From assembly GCA_949752735.1 (NCBI GenBank), contig OX457052.1, forward strand, positions 35,603,280-35,667,279: 64,000 bases of DNA. The letters are read 5' to 3'. The notes beneath the pieces were generated by a model, which saw only the letters and a program-made list of their open reading frames with translations, had not been told where the DNA came from and ran no database searches. Every line of letters begins with the position of its first letter. Within the stretch, counting starts at the first letter, position 1. Made by a program: the position numbers and the translations under genes. Source of the stretch: Lumbricus terrestris (taxonomy: Eukaryota; Annelida; Clitellata; Crassiclitellata; Lumbricidae). Positions 37,240 to 48,359 of this stretch are shown here, piece after piece.

Positions 37240-37436
37240 TAATTTGTTTGTTTGTATGCACACTTGTTATAGCGTCCCTTCAAGCTCTCTACTCAGAGGC
37301 GCTCCCGACTACAGAGCGGACACTGCATCGGAGTTTCATGCCGAAGCGCTGTGCAATTGCGAGTGAAGGACTTGCCCAAGGTCTCTACGTGGCTTCAAGG
37401 CAACGACGCCACCACTACACCACCGCGCCTCACATT
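37240..37436 (-). mobile_element. tRNA-derived SINE, family A
   Basis: Minus orientation. The tail 'agcgtcccttcaagctctct' is at the left, then the body 'gagtgaaggacttgcccaag', then the tRNA-like head with A box tggtgtagtgg at the right end. Closely related to 41225-41850, 42922-43110 and 53265-53468. The B box region is shortened in this copy. Confidence 0.8.
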
Positions 37437-37574
37437 TGTGTAAGTAGTGGCAGCGTTTGTAGTAGCAGCAGCATAATCAGCCGTAGTAATAATAATATTA
37501 AATTAAATAATAATAGTAATAATAATAATGTCTTCAAACATTGTATGAAGAACCTGATAAATCATGGCTATACT

Positions 37575-37754
37575 GAGGGTTTAAAGTGGGTGGGAACGGC
37601 GTTCCCACTGCTCTCTAAATTCTCTGCTTGAGTTCCCACTGCTTACCTGCATGGAACGCTGGAAACACATGCATTCCAATAAAACTCTTCTTTGACGTTC
37701 CCACTGCTCACACATACGGCGTTAACACTGCTCACCCAAATCACTTTAAACACT
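37575..37754. mobile_element. MITE with 9-bp target duplication
   Basis: Ends gagggtttaaagtg and cactttaaacact, flanked by perfect 9-bp duplications ggctatact (37566-37574 and 37755-37763). The interior repeats 'cgttcccactgctcac'-like units. A 9-bp duplication suggests a Mutator-like origin. Confidence 0.8.
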
Positions 37755-38056
37755 GGCTATACTCACAAAAATTAATAAGCAAAGGCATAAGAAAAAACTA
37801 ATTTTCTAAGACAGCACCCTAACCAGGAATAATATAATAATAATTGATGGATCTGTGTCAGTTTTATTTCAAGTCTCACACTCCAAAGCACAACAGCTAA
37901 AAAACATATTTACTATTAAAAACTGACGAGTCTTGAGACAAAAAACTCACGCAGCCTTCAAGCTACAACTAGTAACGGTCAATTGCAATATAAGACGAAA
38001 GAAGAATCCACGTCATTCGACGAATAGACAGAACAACAGTGAACACACACACGTCT

Positions 38057-38150
38057 CTAAATGTCTGTGATGATGAGTTCGTCGATTCCCCAATCTTCAT
38101 ACGAACCGTCGGGAAGATAGCGACGAATCGTAATCGGAATTTTCTTCGCT
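38057..38150 (-). CDS. POLR2F: POLR2F exon 5 (C-terminus)
   Basis: 94 bp, acceptor tgcag, stop TAG. Encodes [20 protein letters not shown] and [10 protein letters not shown]. The near-identical human ending is [20 protein letters not shown] followed by IITD. Confidence 0.96.
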
Positions 38151-38199
38151 CTGCAGACAACGACAATGAATTTGAGATAAATGGAATCGACAGAACAAT

Positions 38200-39230
38200 G
38201 AAGAGAAGGATTAAAGGGAAGGAGCAGAGAAAGTGATGGAAGGAAGGAAGGAAGACATGAAGGAAGGAGAGAATGAAATGAAGGAGGAATAAAAGGTGGA
38301 AAGAATACTTTAGAATATTATTGAAGAGATACAAATGGCATAAACTGCCACAACATTTATATTATGAACTGGCAACTGCTAAGGGAGTAGTGTCTAATGC
38401 ACCAGACATCAACCAAGGCCACACCAAATCCAGAGACGCAACCTTTGGTGAGTACATATAGCATCATTTTTCTCGGACTCAACTGTGTGTGCTACGAGGC
38501 TATGTAAATCATCTCATTATAACTGTATTAATTACTATTAAAACCGCCCATATCACTATCCGAGATCGACCTTTCTAAACCTCAGCGCAATATAGAAACT
38601 ATTGCTCGTATTGATAAAAAAATTAATTAACTGATCTATAAAATTTCACCACAACCAATCGGTTAAAATTCAATTAATTTCAACAAAGTTACGTAACGCT
38701 ATCGAAAACGTATTCAACGAATAAACAGTGGCTAATCGAACAAATTGACGCAAAGAACGCAATTAATTTCGTTGCCATCTTGGACTTTTCGATCAGCATT
38801 TAAATCTCAAATGCAAAATGATCGATTATAATTTCAACTCAAATGTTTCAAATGATCATTGTTCAACATGTCGCTTACTCCGCAAATGACAGAGCTTTCG
38901 ATGTTACAAAATACGTAGAAAATTAATCCAAAATTAATCCAAAAAAAGTAAAAGACTTTGCAAACTGGTGCAATTAATTTAACATCGTATTATTGTAATG
39001 ATATTTAACATCGTATTATTGGCCAGCGCACAGAGAGCTTCTGAGTGATGTCCTTAAGATAAAGGTGCTATATAAATGATCAGAAGATACCTTGTGTTCA
39101 CCATTGCTAAATAACCTCTGTCAACTCTCTAGCACCACCAGACAATGTACAATGTACACATAGGTGTCAGTAAACAGAGGGACTCTGCAGTCTCTTCTGG
39201 TCTCCCTTTCCTGACCAAAATATCACACGC
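38200..39230. other. POLR2F intron 4, mostly unassigned
   Basis: GGAA-rich stretch at 38235-38300 and a LINE/SINE tail copy at 39025-39080. No exon of another gene recognised. Confidence 0.45.
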
Positions 39231-39239
39231 TGTTCGTAG

Positions 39240-39405
39240 CAGTGGCGTAGCCAGAAATTTTTGATGGGGGGGGGGGGATTTTATGGCCGGAAACCCTGCT
39301 TTTTGCTATTTTTTCTTACTTAAATGGAAAAATAACCTTAAAAAAATCTTTTTTCTGTTGCCAATGGGGGTTTTAACCCCCGAAACCACCTTGCCTACGC
39401 CACTG
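39240..39405. mobile_element. hAT-like MITE, 166 bp, in POLR2F intron
   Basis: Ends cagtggcgtagcc and gcctacgccactg, with perfect 8-bp duplications gttcgtag (39232-39239 and 39406-39413). Same subfamily as 21791-21965, sharing 'gctattttttcttacttaaa'. Confidence 0.94.
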
Positions 39406-39577
39406 GTTCGTAGTATGACGAGATGTTGAGCACTTCAAATACTTTAGACTCAATGAATTGATGGTTAATATTGTTAAGAATGAATGAACAAAAGATAAAT
39501 CAATTAAAATATTTTAACTATAAACTGATTATTCAATCATTAAATTCTGCATTCTGATAGAAACAGCCGAGATCTTA

Positions 39578-39694
<117 letters not shown>

Positions 39695-39737
39695 TCAAAA
39701 AGGTAGAACAATATCAAAGATAGATTGAAAGACAGAC

Positions 39738-39766
39738 ATATTATAGATATATATATATATATATAT

Positions 39767-39799
<33 letters not shown>

Positions 39800-39829
39800 G
39801 ATTCAGATATATAGACAATTAGACATATA

Positions 39830-39862
<33 letters not shown>

Positions 39863-39872
39863 ATGGACATAC
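39738..39872. repeat. (TA)n and (GGAT)n microsatellites
   Basis: TA tract 39748-39798 with a TACA break, and GGAT units at 39832-39868. Confidence 0.93.
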
Positions 39873-40885
39873 AGACAGATAACCAGGAATGAATGGAACA
39901 AGAAACTGTGACCAGATGACATTGAGGGAATTGATATCCAATTGGCTAAAGCGAATACGCTTATACATGCTTTGTAAAGTGGAGACAATGGGTTTAATAC
40001 TCCTCCTATCTTCCCCTGAGGCAGTTACTGTGCTGGGACCTTAAGCAAGTCTCAAACTTACACCTGGCGTAATACTATCACTCTGCACACCTTCGAAGAA
40101 GTGCACTCTTTTCAGTGACTCTGAATACAGTCGCTGTTTGGTTGGAGCGTTCGCCTTCAACACCTTTAAAACGGTTTAAACCGATGCTATAATATAATTG
40201 GTGGGACCAAACGAGATATTGCTTATCTCGTTTTTCTCTTAGACACCTTCATTTGAGAAATAATTGAATATATAAGTACTGGGCCTACGTGATTGATTGA
40301 CTTGGTTATTTTCTGGTCCTTGGCATCTTATTCATTGGTGGGCAGCCTTCCTTTACACCGAGCTCCCAGTGTACTCATCATAGCCGAGTTGCTCGTTTGG
40401 GGAGATGCAAGTGGCACAGATACCCCAAAGCAAATTTCAACCCAAACAAACAGTAGAGCACACCAACCATACTACACCCAAAGAAATTCTAAACTGAAAG
40501 ATCAGTGCAACAGCATATATTCTATTTTATTTTAATCTATTCTATTCAATTCTAGTCTATTTATTTCTATGTACGTACATATACAGTGCCTCTCAGAGTA
40601 CAACATAATCAGAGGCACTTCCAGTGTGAAGAACCTATTGAAAGAGAAAAATCTTGTGAGAATGGGCAGAAACACATACACCAATCAATAAATATGCCAA
40701 TCAATCAATCAGCCAATCAACCAATCAATCAGAATTTACATATAGACCTTCAAGATCGCTACTCAAAGGTGCTCACAACCCAGTCAAGCAAAAAACTTAA
40801 GCGCAAGAGAATTACAAACCATCATTGTTTTAATGCACACATGAAATCCAATTTACGATGACGGTAACAAAGAGAGTAATAATAC
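39873..40885. other. POLR2F intron 3, dispersed repeat pieces
   Basis: 40160-40255 is a 'caacacctttaaaacgg' inverted-repeat unit. 40690-40735 has AATC repeats. 40740-40800 is a diverged LINE/SINE tail. No gene seen. Confidence 0.45.
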
Positions 40886-40891
40886 TCTTAC

Positions 40892-41043
40892 GAGATCTGG
40901 AGCGCCCTTGTGCCCAACACTCGAGCCCTCTCGTATTTCGTCATGTAGGGGGTCGTCATGCGTTTTTCGGGATCGACTCGCTGGCCCTGCTGGTCTTCCA
41001 GGGGACCCGGAGGGTTGACGGTCACGACATGACCTTCCTCGTC
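40892..41043 (-). CDS. POLR2F: POLR2F exon 3
   Basis: 152 bp, phase 0 in and 2 out, acceptor tccag and donor gtaaga. Begins [13 protein letters not shown] and ends [18 protein letters not shown]. The second half is the conserved start of the RPB6 core. Confidence 0.95.
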
Positions 41044-41224
41044 CTGGAAAAATCAGCGAGGCCAACATTCAGTAAAAAAATTAAGTCTACAACCTTTATT
41101 TACATCTAATAGGCATGCATGCATTACACTGCATAAAATGATTACATACATTTAAAAAAATAAGCAACACCAGAAAACAGCAGATATTAAAGTCACTCAT
41201 GTGCAGTTAAATATAACTGAAAAT

Positions 41225-41850
41225 GTATGCTTGTGCACTTGTCACAGTGCCTCCTCAAGATTTACACTTAGAAGCGCAACCGACTACTATAGGCCTCACT
41301 CTGGCTTCCGACAAAGAACGCCTTGAAAAACTCCTAAAAAGAGCTAAATGCCTAGGTTACTTAGAGCAAACCTTTCCAACAGTCTCCGAACTTGCCAATA
41401 TAGCCGATGCAAAACTCCTCTTCTCCATTATACACAACCCCAAACACGTACTTCACCAAGTCCTACCTCCTCTCCGACCCCCCCTCCTCTCACCAATTAA
41501 GACCTAGAACACACAACTTCACTCTCCCACTTAAGGACAACTCCAAATTTATTCCACGATCGTTATATAAAAATTTATACTAGCTTATTTAAGACTAACT
41601 AAACGTACTTTGAACTTCAATTATTCTTTATCACTCATGTTAACATTTTCTGCGTTATTGTCAGAATGTCTTTTTCTCAATAAAACGAATATACACAGCA
41701 CGGACAGTTGGACACTGAATCGGAGTTTCACGCTGAGCAATTGTGAGTGAAAGACTTGCCCAAGGTCCCTACGAGGCCGCTTGAGGTGGATTCAAACCTG
41801 CAACCCTCCGGCTGCAAGGCAATGAACATACCCACTACACCACCGCGCCC
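41225..41850 (-). mobile_element. Family A SINE interrupted by a LINE 3' end
   Basis: Minus-orientation SINE. Its tail half is at 41225-41288 and its head half with the tRNA-like end ('tacaccaccgcgccc') at about 41698-41850. The two halves are separated by the LINE fragment 41289-41697. Confidence 0.8.
41289..41697 (+). mobile_element. LINE RT C-terminus and 3' UTR inserted in a SINE
   Basis: Reads LEKLLKRAKCLGYLEQTFPT, VSELANIADAKLLFSIIHNP and KHVLHQVLPPLRPP, then frameshifted NFTLPLKDNSKFIPRSLYKN LY with a stop. This is the end of a CR1/L2-like ORF2. It terminates with caataaaacgaatatac. Heavily 5' truncated. Confidence 0.8.
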
Positions 41851-42108
41851 CATAAATTGCATCGTTTGTTGATTAAACTTTTTTAAACAAATTTAAGGAT
41901 GAAAATATATCTAAAAAATCAAAATTCCACAGGTATAAATATAAAACAAAGTAAATATGAGAAATATCTAAATGACAGGAAAATTCAAAGGCTTCTAAAG
42001 ACAATTACAAACAGCGTAAAGGTCAGCAGAAACAAAGCATTCTAAATACAAATAAATCCAATAAACTAACAACACTGAAACCATAAAAACATCCAATCCT
42101 CCACCAAC

Positions 42109-42169
42109 CTCTTGCTGTTCCACTTCTTCCACCTGATCATCGTCCAGATCATCAACATCAGACTCAAAA
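42109..42169 (-). CDS. POLR2F: POLR2F exon 2
   Basis: 61 bp, phase 2 in and 0 out, acceptor ttcag and donor gttggt. Encodes FESDVDDLDDDQVEEVEQQE, the acidic tail typical of RPB6 N-termini. Confidence 0.92.
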
Positions 42170-42739
42170 CTGAAAAATAAACGTAAAAATAATTTTTTCA
42201 CTGAACATAAAAGTTTGCCAATGACCAAACCAATTAGGACGAAGAGATGGTTGAATGGTAACTCATTGGCAGGAAGATCAGAAAGATATCCGCACAACAT
42301 TTAACAACAATCAAATGTAACCGTTTGGCAGCCTACAAATTGACCCACTTTTCCAACAATCATTTTACAGTTGCCCCTATGAAGCTGAAGGCTGCGTCAA
42401 ACCTATGGGCTAGCAGGCATCGAACCCACTTCATTCTGATCTTCGTGCCAACATTTTACCATTCAACCATCACAAACTTGTCGCCCGAATCCCCAAAACA
42501 AATATACACCGAATCCCCAAATCGATTTTCTAAACTGCGACACACGCAAACTGCACAATCAACAACACTGACGATTCTAATATGTCATACATTTGAATTA
42601 ACTCTTAATAGCTTTTGGGAGTTCGGCTGTTTTCTATAAAACTGTTTTCGGAAATCGGCCTTTTTGCATTTAAGGCACTTTCGGCGATTCGGGTTGATCC
42701 CGTTAAATGTGTGTAAGCCTATCATTACGTTGTGACTAT

Positions 42740-42753
42740 ATGTATATCATAAC

Positions 42754-42792
<39 letters not shown>
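42740..42792. repeat. (AAT)n microsatellite
   Basis: TAA/AAT run in POLR2F intron 1, followed by family B SINE body words at 42836-42920. Confidence 0.92.
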
Positions 42793-42921
42793 TTTCCGTT
42801 TATTCAACCAACCGTTTCATTACAGATTTGGGTCGTCACTTGACAAACAGTTTATAATTATGCAGTTGAAACAATTTACAGGAACTCAGATTACAGAATA
42901 CATAAATCTTAACTAACTAAC

Positions 42922-43110
42922 TTGCAGCCGAAGGATTGCAGGTTCGAATCCACCTCAAGTCGTCGCGTAGAGACGCTGGGCAGTCCTTCACTCGCAATTG
43001 CTCAGCGCTTCGGCGTCAAACTGCGGTGCAGTGTCTACTCTGCAGTCGGGAGTCGAGCGCCTCTGAGTAGCGTGCTTGAAGGGGCGCTATAGCAAGTGCT
43101 CTTACAAACT
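42922..43110 (+). mobile_element. tRNA-derived SINE, family A, plus orientation
   Basis: B box ggttcgaatcc at 42950-42960, the body 'gcaattgctcagcgcttcgg', then the tail 'gcctctgagtag...ttgaaggggcgctata'. It shows the head-body-tail order of the family clearly. In POLR2F intron 1. Confidence 0.85.
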
Positions 43111-43356
43111 AACTAATCGAACAGACAGCCTGCAGTACAAATCGTAATGTGTAGTTGTCAGGTTGAGTGACACAATCATATTGAAAAATGTCAATACCAG
43201 CGCGATAGAAGATAATGAATTTCATACACACTATGCGAGCGCAGTTTTCCGAGCGATAACACAAGGTATAAACTGTGGCTACTAATTCAGACGTTTTTTG
43301 AGATTTTAAAGAGTTTACATTCAGATTGCTGACATATTATAATATGACATTCATAC

Positions 43357-43382
43357 TTCTCTTCTCTGTCGTCGTCAGCCAT
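43357..43382 (-). CDS. POLR2F: POLR2F exon 1 (start codon)
   Basis: 26 coding bases: ATG then MADDDREE, donor gtatga. The last two bases plus the first base of exon 2 give Asn. The acidic start matches MSDNED-type human N-termini. It is short, but phase and composition agree. Confidence 0.88.
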
Positions 43383-46074
43383 TTCAGTATAAAGGGATTA
43401 ATTAATATTATTTTAAAATATAAACTACCGAAATTTAACTTTAAAACCTGAGCTCAACCAAACGACAACACGAAACACAGACTAAGAAAAACTGCAAGTA
43501 GCAAGTAAGTAAGTAGGTAATTTTCGTTTAATCAATTATCTGGTTGACAGAGCGCAGCCAAAAAGTGGCAATAACAGTATACAGATTATGCAGCATAAAA
43601 CATAAAAAATGAGTTTGTTTGACAGCAAAAGGCATTGTTAAAAATGACCCTACAAAGCACAAAGAACTGGTACATGCTCGTGTATAAAACCCTAGGAATG
43701 AAATGATTATAATCCTTAGTTGGCAAATCAAAGACATGCGCGCGGTCGCAGTTTGATCGAGTGCATATAGGCCTACAGGCGTTTGATCTTATGATGGAAT
43801 ATTCTACACAGTACGTGCCAGTCAAAACAGTTAACCGCCAACAAGCTATCCTCAGCCGTCACAACTCTCGCCTCAACTACAGCTAGGCGAATTGATCGAG
43901 TGCATTTCTGTCAGTGGCGGTGCCAGGATTTCAGTTTTGAAGGGGTGCTGATCAATCCTCGCGAAAATTCTCCATTTTCATCCGCCAGAATTTCTGACGA
44001 CCTTTTATGTCATCCAGTCGAAAATCATAGAAATATTAGCCGTTTAACATATAAAAAACCGGGATGACCTTGTTAGGGGGCTTAGCTTTTTATGCTTAGC
44101 CCCAGCCCACCTAGTGCCGCCACTGCTACGTGTAGGTCGGATCAAGCTAGGCTGCTAGGTGCAAAACATTGAAATCGTAATCGTAATCTCCAAACTTTTG
44201 AAGCGCTACTCGAAAGTCAACGCGGGGGCACCAGCTTATTCACGAGGGCCGCGTTGCGTCAAAATGTTGTCCGTAAGAGTAGGCCCTATGGTCCAAAGTT
44301 GTCCGGATCGAGTTATATCATGAAAGTAGAGGTCAGACAGGGTAAGCCAACAATCTACCTAGGTACCAGTTATTTGCTCACAGTCCTGAATGCGTCGAAT
44401 TTATTGAAATTTGCCCACCGTCCTGAATGCATTACTGCACGCTTGTTTTATTGACATAACCGATCTTAATATTGTGCTGCAAGAAGGTGTCGCTAAACCT
44501 TTAGAATTTGTTTATCTAACCTCTGTGTTGAAGGCTGCGAACTACTTCGGTATGACAGTTGTCCAGCCAATCAGAAGACGCGGACGAATCAGGTGACCTA
44601 GATCGATCGAGGAGCATGCGCACGGTTCTGTGCAGTTCCCTCTGCCTAGTTGCCGGTTCATTTCTACGGCGATTGCTCCAGGTTAATATCAAGGTATGGC
44701 ATCATTGACTGTATTACAACAATATCATCTAAAGCAGTTATACTGCCGACATTTGACGCTGCCAGTGTTTTGTAAAATATTGGATGCGGACGAATTTTAC
44801 GGTCGCGGATGTACACCGCTAGGTTCAGCCGATTTACGCGATTTCACTCGGGCACCTGCTGCTGCTGTCTAAAACGGGGGCAAATTCCTTAAAAGGGTGG
44901 AACTTCCGAACCTCGATGAAATACGAAATTCAATAGAAACTCGCATTATATTAAAATCGAAACCGACTCAAATTGTTTAGAATTTGCATCTTTCAGATTG
45001 ATATTCAAGCGCTTGGAACGAAAATAAACTAGGTTTGTATGGGACGCCATTTATCTGTGCATGAAATGCAAGAGTGAAATTATTATAATGTGAGTGGAAA
45101 ATTTCTGTTGACAAAAGTTTTTCTTAAATTTGAAGTTCTGATATGGCATGGTGTCTTGTGTATCAGACGCATGGACTTTGGACAATCTGAAAGGAAGATT
45201 GGTGGCGTTTGAGATGTAGCATAAGTGAGGAGCAGGTTGAAAAAGGTTAGTTTTATTTGAACTGAGCATAAGACAAACGGGGGCGATGAGGAGATGGATC
45301 TTTTATGGCTGCTGGAAGAGAAAGAGGAACAGGATTAATCACATGCTGAGAGGAATTCCCAAAAGGGGATTTCCAATTACTGAGAACAACATGTAAGCCA
45401 ACTATCGAGGAGAGTGGATGGAAATCGAACGGGAGGAAGACATATGCGGAAGCTTCTGCACTGGATGGTGAACCTGGTATTGGAGTTATAGGCCCACAGT
45501 GAAGCGAAGGATGAATCTCAGCATTGAAATGTGACGTCACTGGCCGTTTCAATCTGTCCAGAGACAACATGAAGTGGGATAATTTCTGAAGGGCGTGAGC
45601 TAAAAAAAAAACGAAGATAAACCGCGAAATTTGTATAATGGCATTATTATTCATATAAACAATTATGAAAAATGATCTGCGCTAATTACGGCTGAAAATG
45701 TTAAGGTCTAAACCAAATTGAGACTGCAGTTCGTACGATAGGCCTAAATCGCTACTGCGTAAACTTCGAATAATGTGGTAAAGCGCAATACCGTCTGTCA
45801 CAATCTGCTAACACTACTCGAGTTTAATATCAAATTTTTTATTTGCACAAAATTACTTTGTTACTAACCTAAGGGTAATTAATCCGTTAAATTTTCAGTT
45901 GCTCTCGCGATCAAATGCCATTAAGCAGCGTACTGATTATCAGAGTCCTTCAGGGAACCAGCGTCGCCCGCATGCAAGTGACATCTAGCGTCAAACGGCG
46001 TAATAACGAAAAAAAATAACACGAATAAGTTATCTTAGCATTTTCTAGAATTCTGCGTTGGTTTTTCAGTCAAG
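43383..46074. promoter_or_regulatory. Intergenic region between divergent POLR2F and C18orf32-like genes
   Basis: About 2.7 kb separating the two start codons; promoters of both must lie here unless upstream noncoding exons exist. The sequence just before the ATG at 46075 ('tctgcgttggtttttcag') resembles a splice acceptor, so a 5' UTR exon further left is likely. Two hAT-like pieces and repeats sit inside. No core promoter element is identified with confidence. Confidence 0.4.
43912..44125. mobile_element. hAT-like MITE, old copy
   Basis: Ends cagtggcggtgcc and gtgccgccactg are inverted repeats as in the other elements. The flanking 8 bp do not match, so the copy is old or rearranged. Confidence 0.65.
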
Positions 46075-46230
46075 ATGGTTTGCATTCCGTGTATTGTCAT
46101 CCCAGTCCTGCTGTGGGTTTTCCACAGGTATATTCAGCCCTTTATACTAAAATTCTGGAATCCTTGGGAGAAGAAATGCGTCGATGGCAAAAATGCCGAG
46201 TCAGCGGGTGGCGAACCCGCGACCGACTTA
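46075..46230 (+). CDS. C18orf32: C18orf32-like (UPF0729) small membrane protein exon
   Basis: Starts MVCIPCIVIPVLLW and continues HRYIQPFILKFWNPWEKK, then a polar tail ending GGEPATDL before donor gtaagt (phase 0). The N-terminus MVCIPCIVIPVLLW is almost identical to vertebrate C18orf32, a short protein of about 76 residues of poorly known function with a hydrophobic N-terminus linked to lipid droplets/ER. This exon gives 52 residues. Spliced to the exon at 46586 it ends after Ile-Val-Ala at a TAA, 55 residues in all, shorter than the human protein. The remaining C-terminus in vertebrates is poorly conserved, so the true ending is uncertain. Confidence 0.88.
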
Positions 46231-46585
46231 GTAAGTATGACGGTGGTCGTAAAAATAACACAACACTGCATATATACGGCGCTAGTTTAATGCACATCTG
46301 TTTCGTAATAGAGCTCGACCAAACAGAATTAAAATCCTAATGATCGCAGATATTGATTTTTCAGAATTAATTATTTGTTGAGACCAGATGTTAAAACTTT
46401 AATTGAAAAATAATTGAACTTAAGAGCTGAAACAACTGGAATTGTGCTAAATACTTCGTGGCAGTCCATTCACATATTTAGGTATCTGTACTCAACGTTT
46501 ATGCAGTGGTACTAAGTTGGAAATACATATGAAATAAGTTAAAGGAATTTTGACAGTTTTAGCCACATACTATCCAATCTTGCAG

Positions 46586-46617
46586 ATTGTGGCATAATGG
46601 GCTCCGTTGCCACAAAG
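46586..46617 (+). CDS. GLRX2: 32-nt candidate exon: stop of C18orf32-like, start of glutaredoxin
   Basis: Acceptor atccaatcttgcag and donor gtaaga. In the frame arriving from 46230 it reads Ile-Val-Ala-TAA. In another frame an ATG overlaps that stop (TAATG at 46595-46599) and reads MGSVATK, phase 0 into CAA-ATG of the glutaredoxin exon. MGxxx[ST]K is a good N-myristoylation signal. The donor overlaps the end of a repeat element (46617-46928). No independent proof that it is an exon. Confidence 0.55.
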
Positions 46618-46928
46618 GTAAGAGTGTTAACATCGTAAATTATTCACCTTTGCTTGGGTTTAACCGTTGGTCAAATACAAGCTGGATTGACGATAAGAAT
46701 TCTTGCTAAACAGAAGTGGGATTGATGAAAACAATTGTTGCTTGAATAGCAGGTGGATTGATGAAAAATAAGTTTTAATTAATTATAGGTTGCGTAGATA
46801 AAAAATAATTTCTGGTAAAATGGAAGTTTAAATGATTACAGAATTTGTTGCTTGAATTGAAGTTTTATTGATCAGTGGAAAATAATGGATGAATTATTGT
46901 TTTTGATGCTAGAATACACACGTTTACC
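46617..46928. mobile_element. Inverted-repeat element abutting the candidate exon
   Basis: Begins ggtaagagtgttaacatcg and ends acacgtttacc. These match the ends of the element at 7283-7678 (ggtaaacgtgtatt and its complement), and the interior has the same 'ggattgatgaaaa' units. Its first bases coincide with the splice donor of the 32-nt exon. Confidence 0.68.
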
Positions 46929-47274
46929 GATACAAACACGACAAATTGTAGAGATCTAACTTGGAAATTCTAAAGACACTTGTGTTTAAGAGTATGGTCC
47001 ATTGGCTTACATGTCAATCATTGGGATGGGATTCAAGTTCCCATGGTGGTTGATTATTTAAATTATTTATTGTTTATTTCACCTTCACTGTGATCTCACC
47101 AATAATGAGCGCTTGACCATACATACACTGTCAGTGCAAATATGAGACAGCTAGGGAATGGCAAACTTATGCCAAGGCTGAGAATGTTGCTAATTTAAAC
47201 AGTTGAATATCTTGCAAGCTCTTGGGGCTGGCTTAATTTTCTTTCTTCTTGCAGACTACAAAATAATGAGCCAA

Positions 47275-47565
47275 TGATACAGGTGATAATGGATAGAACA
47301 GTAATTATAACTTACAGGATTATTACATGCAGAAGATTTCCAATGTGCAGAATGATGACTTGCAGAATAATGATGACTTGGAGAAGTATGACTTGCAGAA
47401 TAATGACTTTATTGACTTACAGATGCATTATGACTTGCAGAATAATGATGACTTGCAGTTCTAAGAATTGTGACCTGCAGAAGTATGACTTGCAGAAGTA
47501 TGACTTGCTGAATTATGACTTGCAGAAGAATCATGACTTACAAAATAATACAATTATATAAAAGA
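47275..47565. repeat. Minisatellite of 'gacttgcagaataatgatga' units
   Basis: Roughly 13-20 bp units containing cttgcag, directly upstream of the glutaredoxin exon. Related units continue after the exon at about 47815-47985. Each unit contains an acceptor-like TTGCAG. Confidence 0.85.
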
Positions 47566-47592
47566 AGTTCTGTATTATTTGTGAATTGATAG

Positions 47593-47805
47593 CAAATGGA
47601 GTCGTCGGCGGAATACAAGTACATCCAGAAGAGGATCACTGAGAATCCAGTGATGGTCTTTTCGAAGACAACTTGTCCGTACTGCAAGATGGCAAAGGAG
47701 GCGCTGGACAAGACTGGAGTGGATTACATCGTGGAGGAGATTGAGGACCGGCCGGATTGCAACCAGTTGCAGGACATCTTTGCCAAGATTACTGGAGGCA
47801 GAACG
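47593..47805 (+). CDS. GLRX2: Glutaredoxin exon with CPYC active site
   Basis: 213 bp, phase 0-0, acceptor gatag, donor gtaatt. Opens Q-MESSAEYKYIQ; an alternative start is the ATG at 47596. Then VMVFSKTTCPYCKMAKEALD with the CPYC redox centre, and ends ITGGRT. FSKTTCxYCxMAK is characteristic of GLRX2. Human GLRX2 has CSYC, so this protein has the ordinary dithiol motif and may not bind the iron-sulphur cluster. Confidence 0.95.
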
Positions 47806-48012
47806 GTAATTAATTATTACTCACAGAATTATTACAGTTTGCAGAAGAATTATATAGATCTTACATTCTAATTATGTTTTACATTCTAATTATGACACAT
47901 GTAATGCGATTCATTGCTTTACAACTGTCGCAATCACGATTTGCAGAATTATGACTCGCAGAATTATGACTTTCAGAATTAACTGTTAGATAACAGGGTC
48001 ATTATTTTAACC

Positions 48013-48359
48013 CAGCGGTTCCCAACCCGTGGCCCGCGGGCCAAAAGTGGCCCGCGTGGCCTACAGAAATGGCCCGCAGCATCTCAGTGAATTAAAAAAA
48101 AATATACTGTATGTAAAAATTGACAATTTGGACATGATAGAATATATAATTCTTTTCTATTACATATTATTTTATTTGGACGTTTAATAAATCGCATCAA
48201 ACATTCTATTTTGATTCAATTTAAAAAAAATTATACGCCTTTAGTTAATTAAATTTTAGCCTTGTGGCCCCTAATGTCCTTCAACTAAGTAAAACTGGCC
48301 CTTGTGTCCTCCAACTTAGAAAAAGTGGCCCGACAGTCAAAAAAGGTTGGGCGCCACTG
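48013..48359. mobile_element. hAT-like MITE, 347 bp, in glutaredoxin intron
   Basis: Ends cagcggttcccaacc and ggttgggcgccactg, with perfect 8-bp duplications ttttaacc (48005-48012 and 48360-48367). The interior repeats 'gtggcccgc' words. Confidence 0.92.

Noticed and set aside
45253..45654. 133-codon minus ORF upstream of the C18orf32-like gene
   Set aside because: No recognisable domain, no good splice context, composition as in surrounding intergenic DNA.
47274..47561. 95-codon Met/Arg/Cys/Thr-rich + ORF
   Set aside because: Frame across the gacttgcagaa minisatellite upstream of the glutaredoxin exon.
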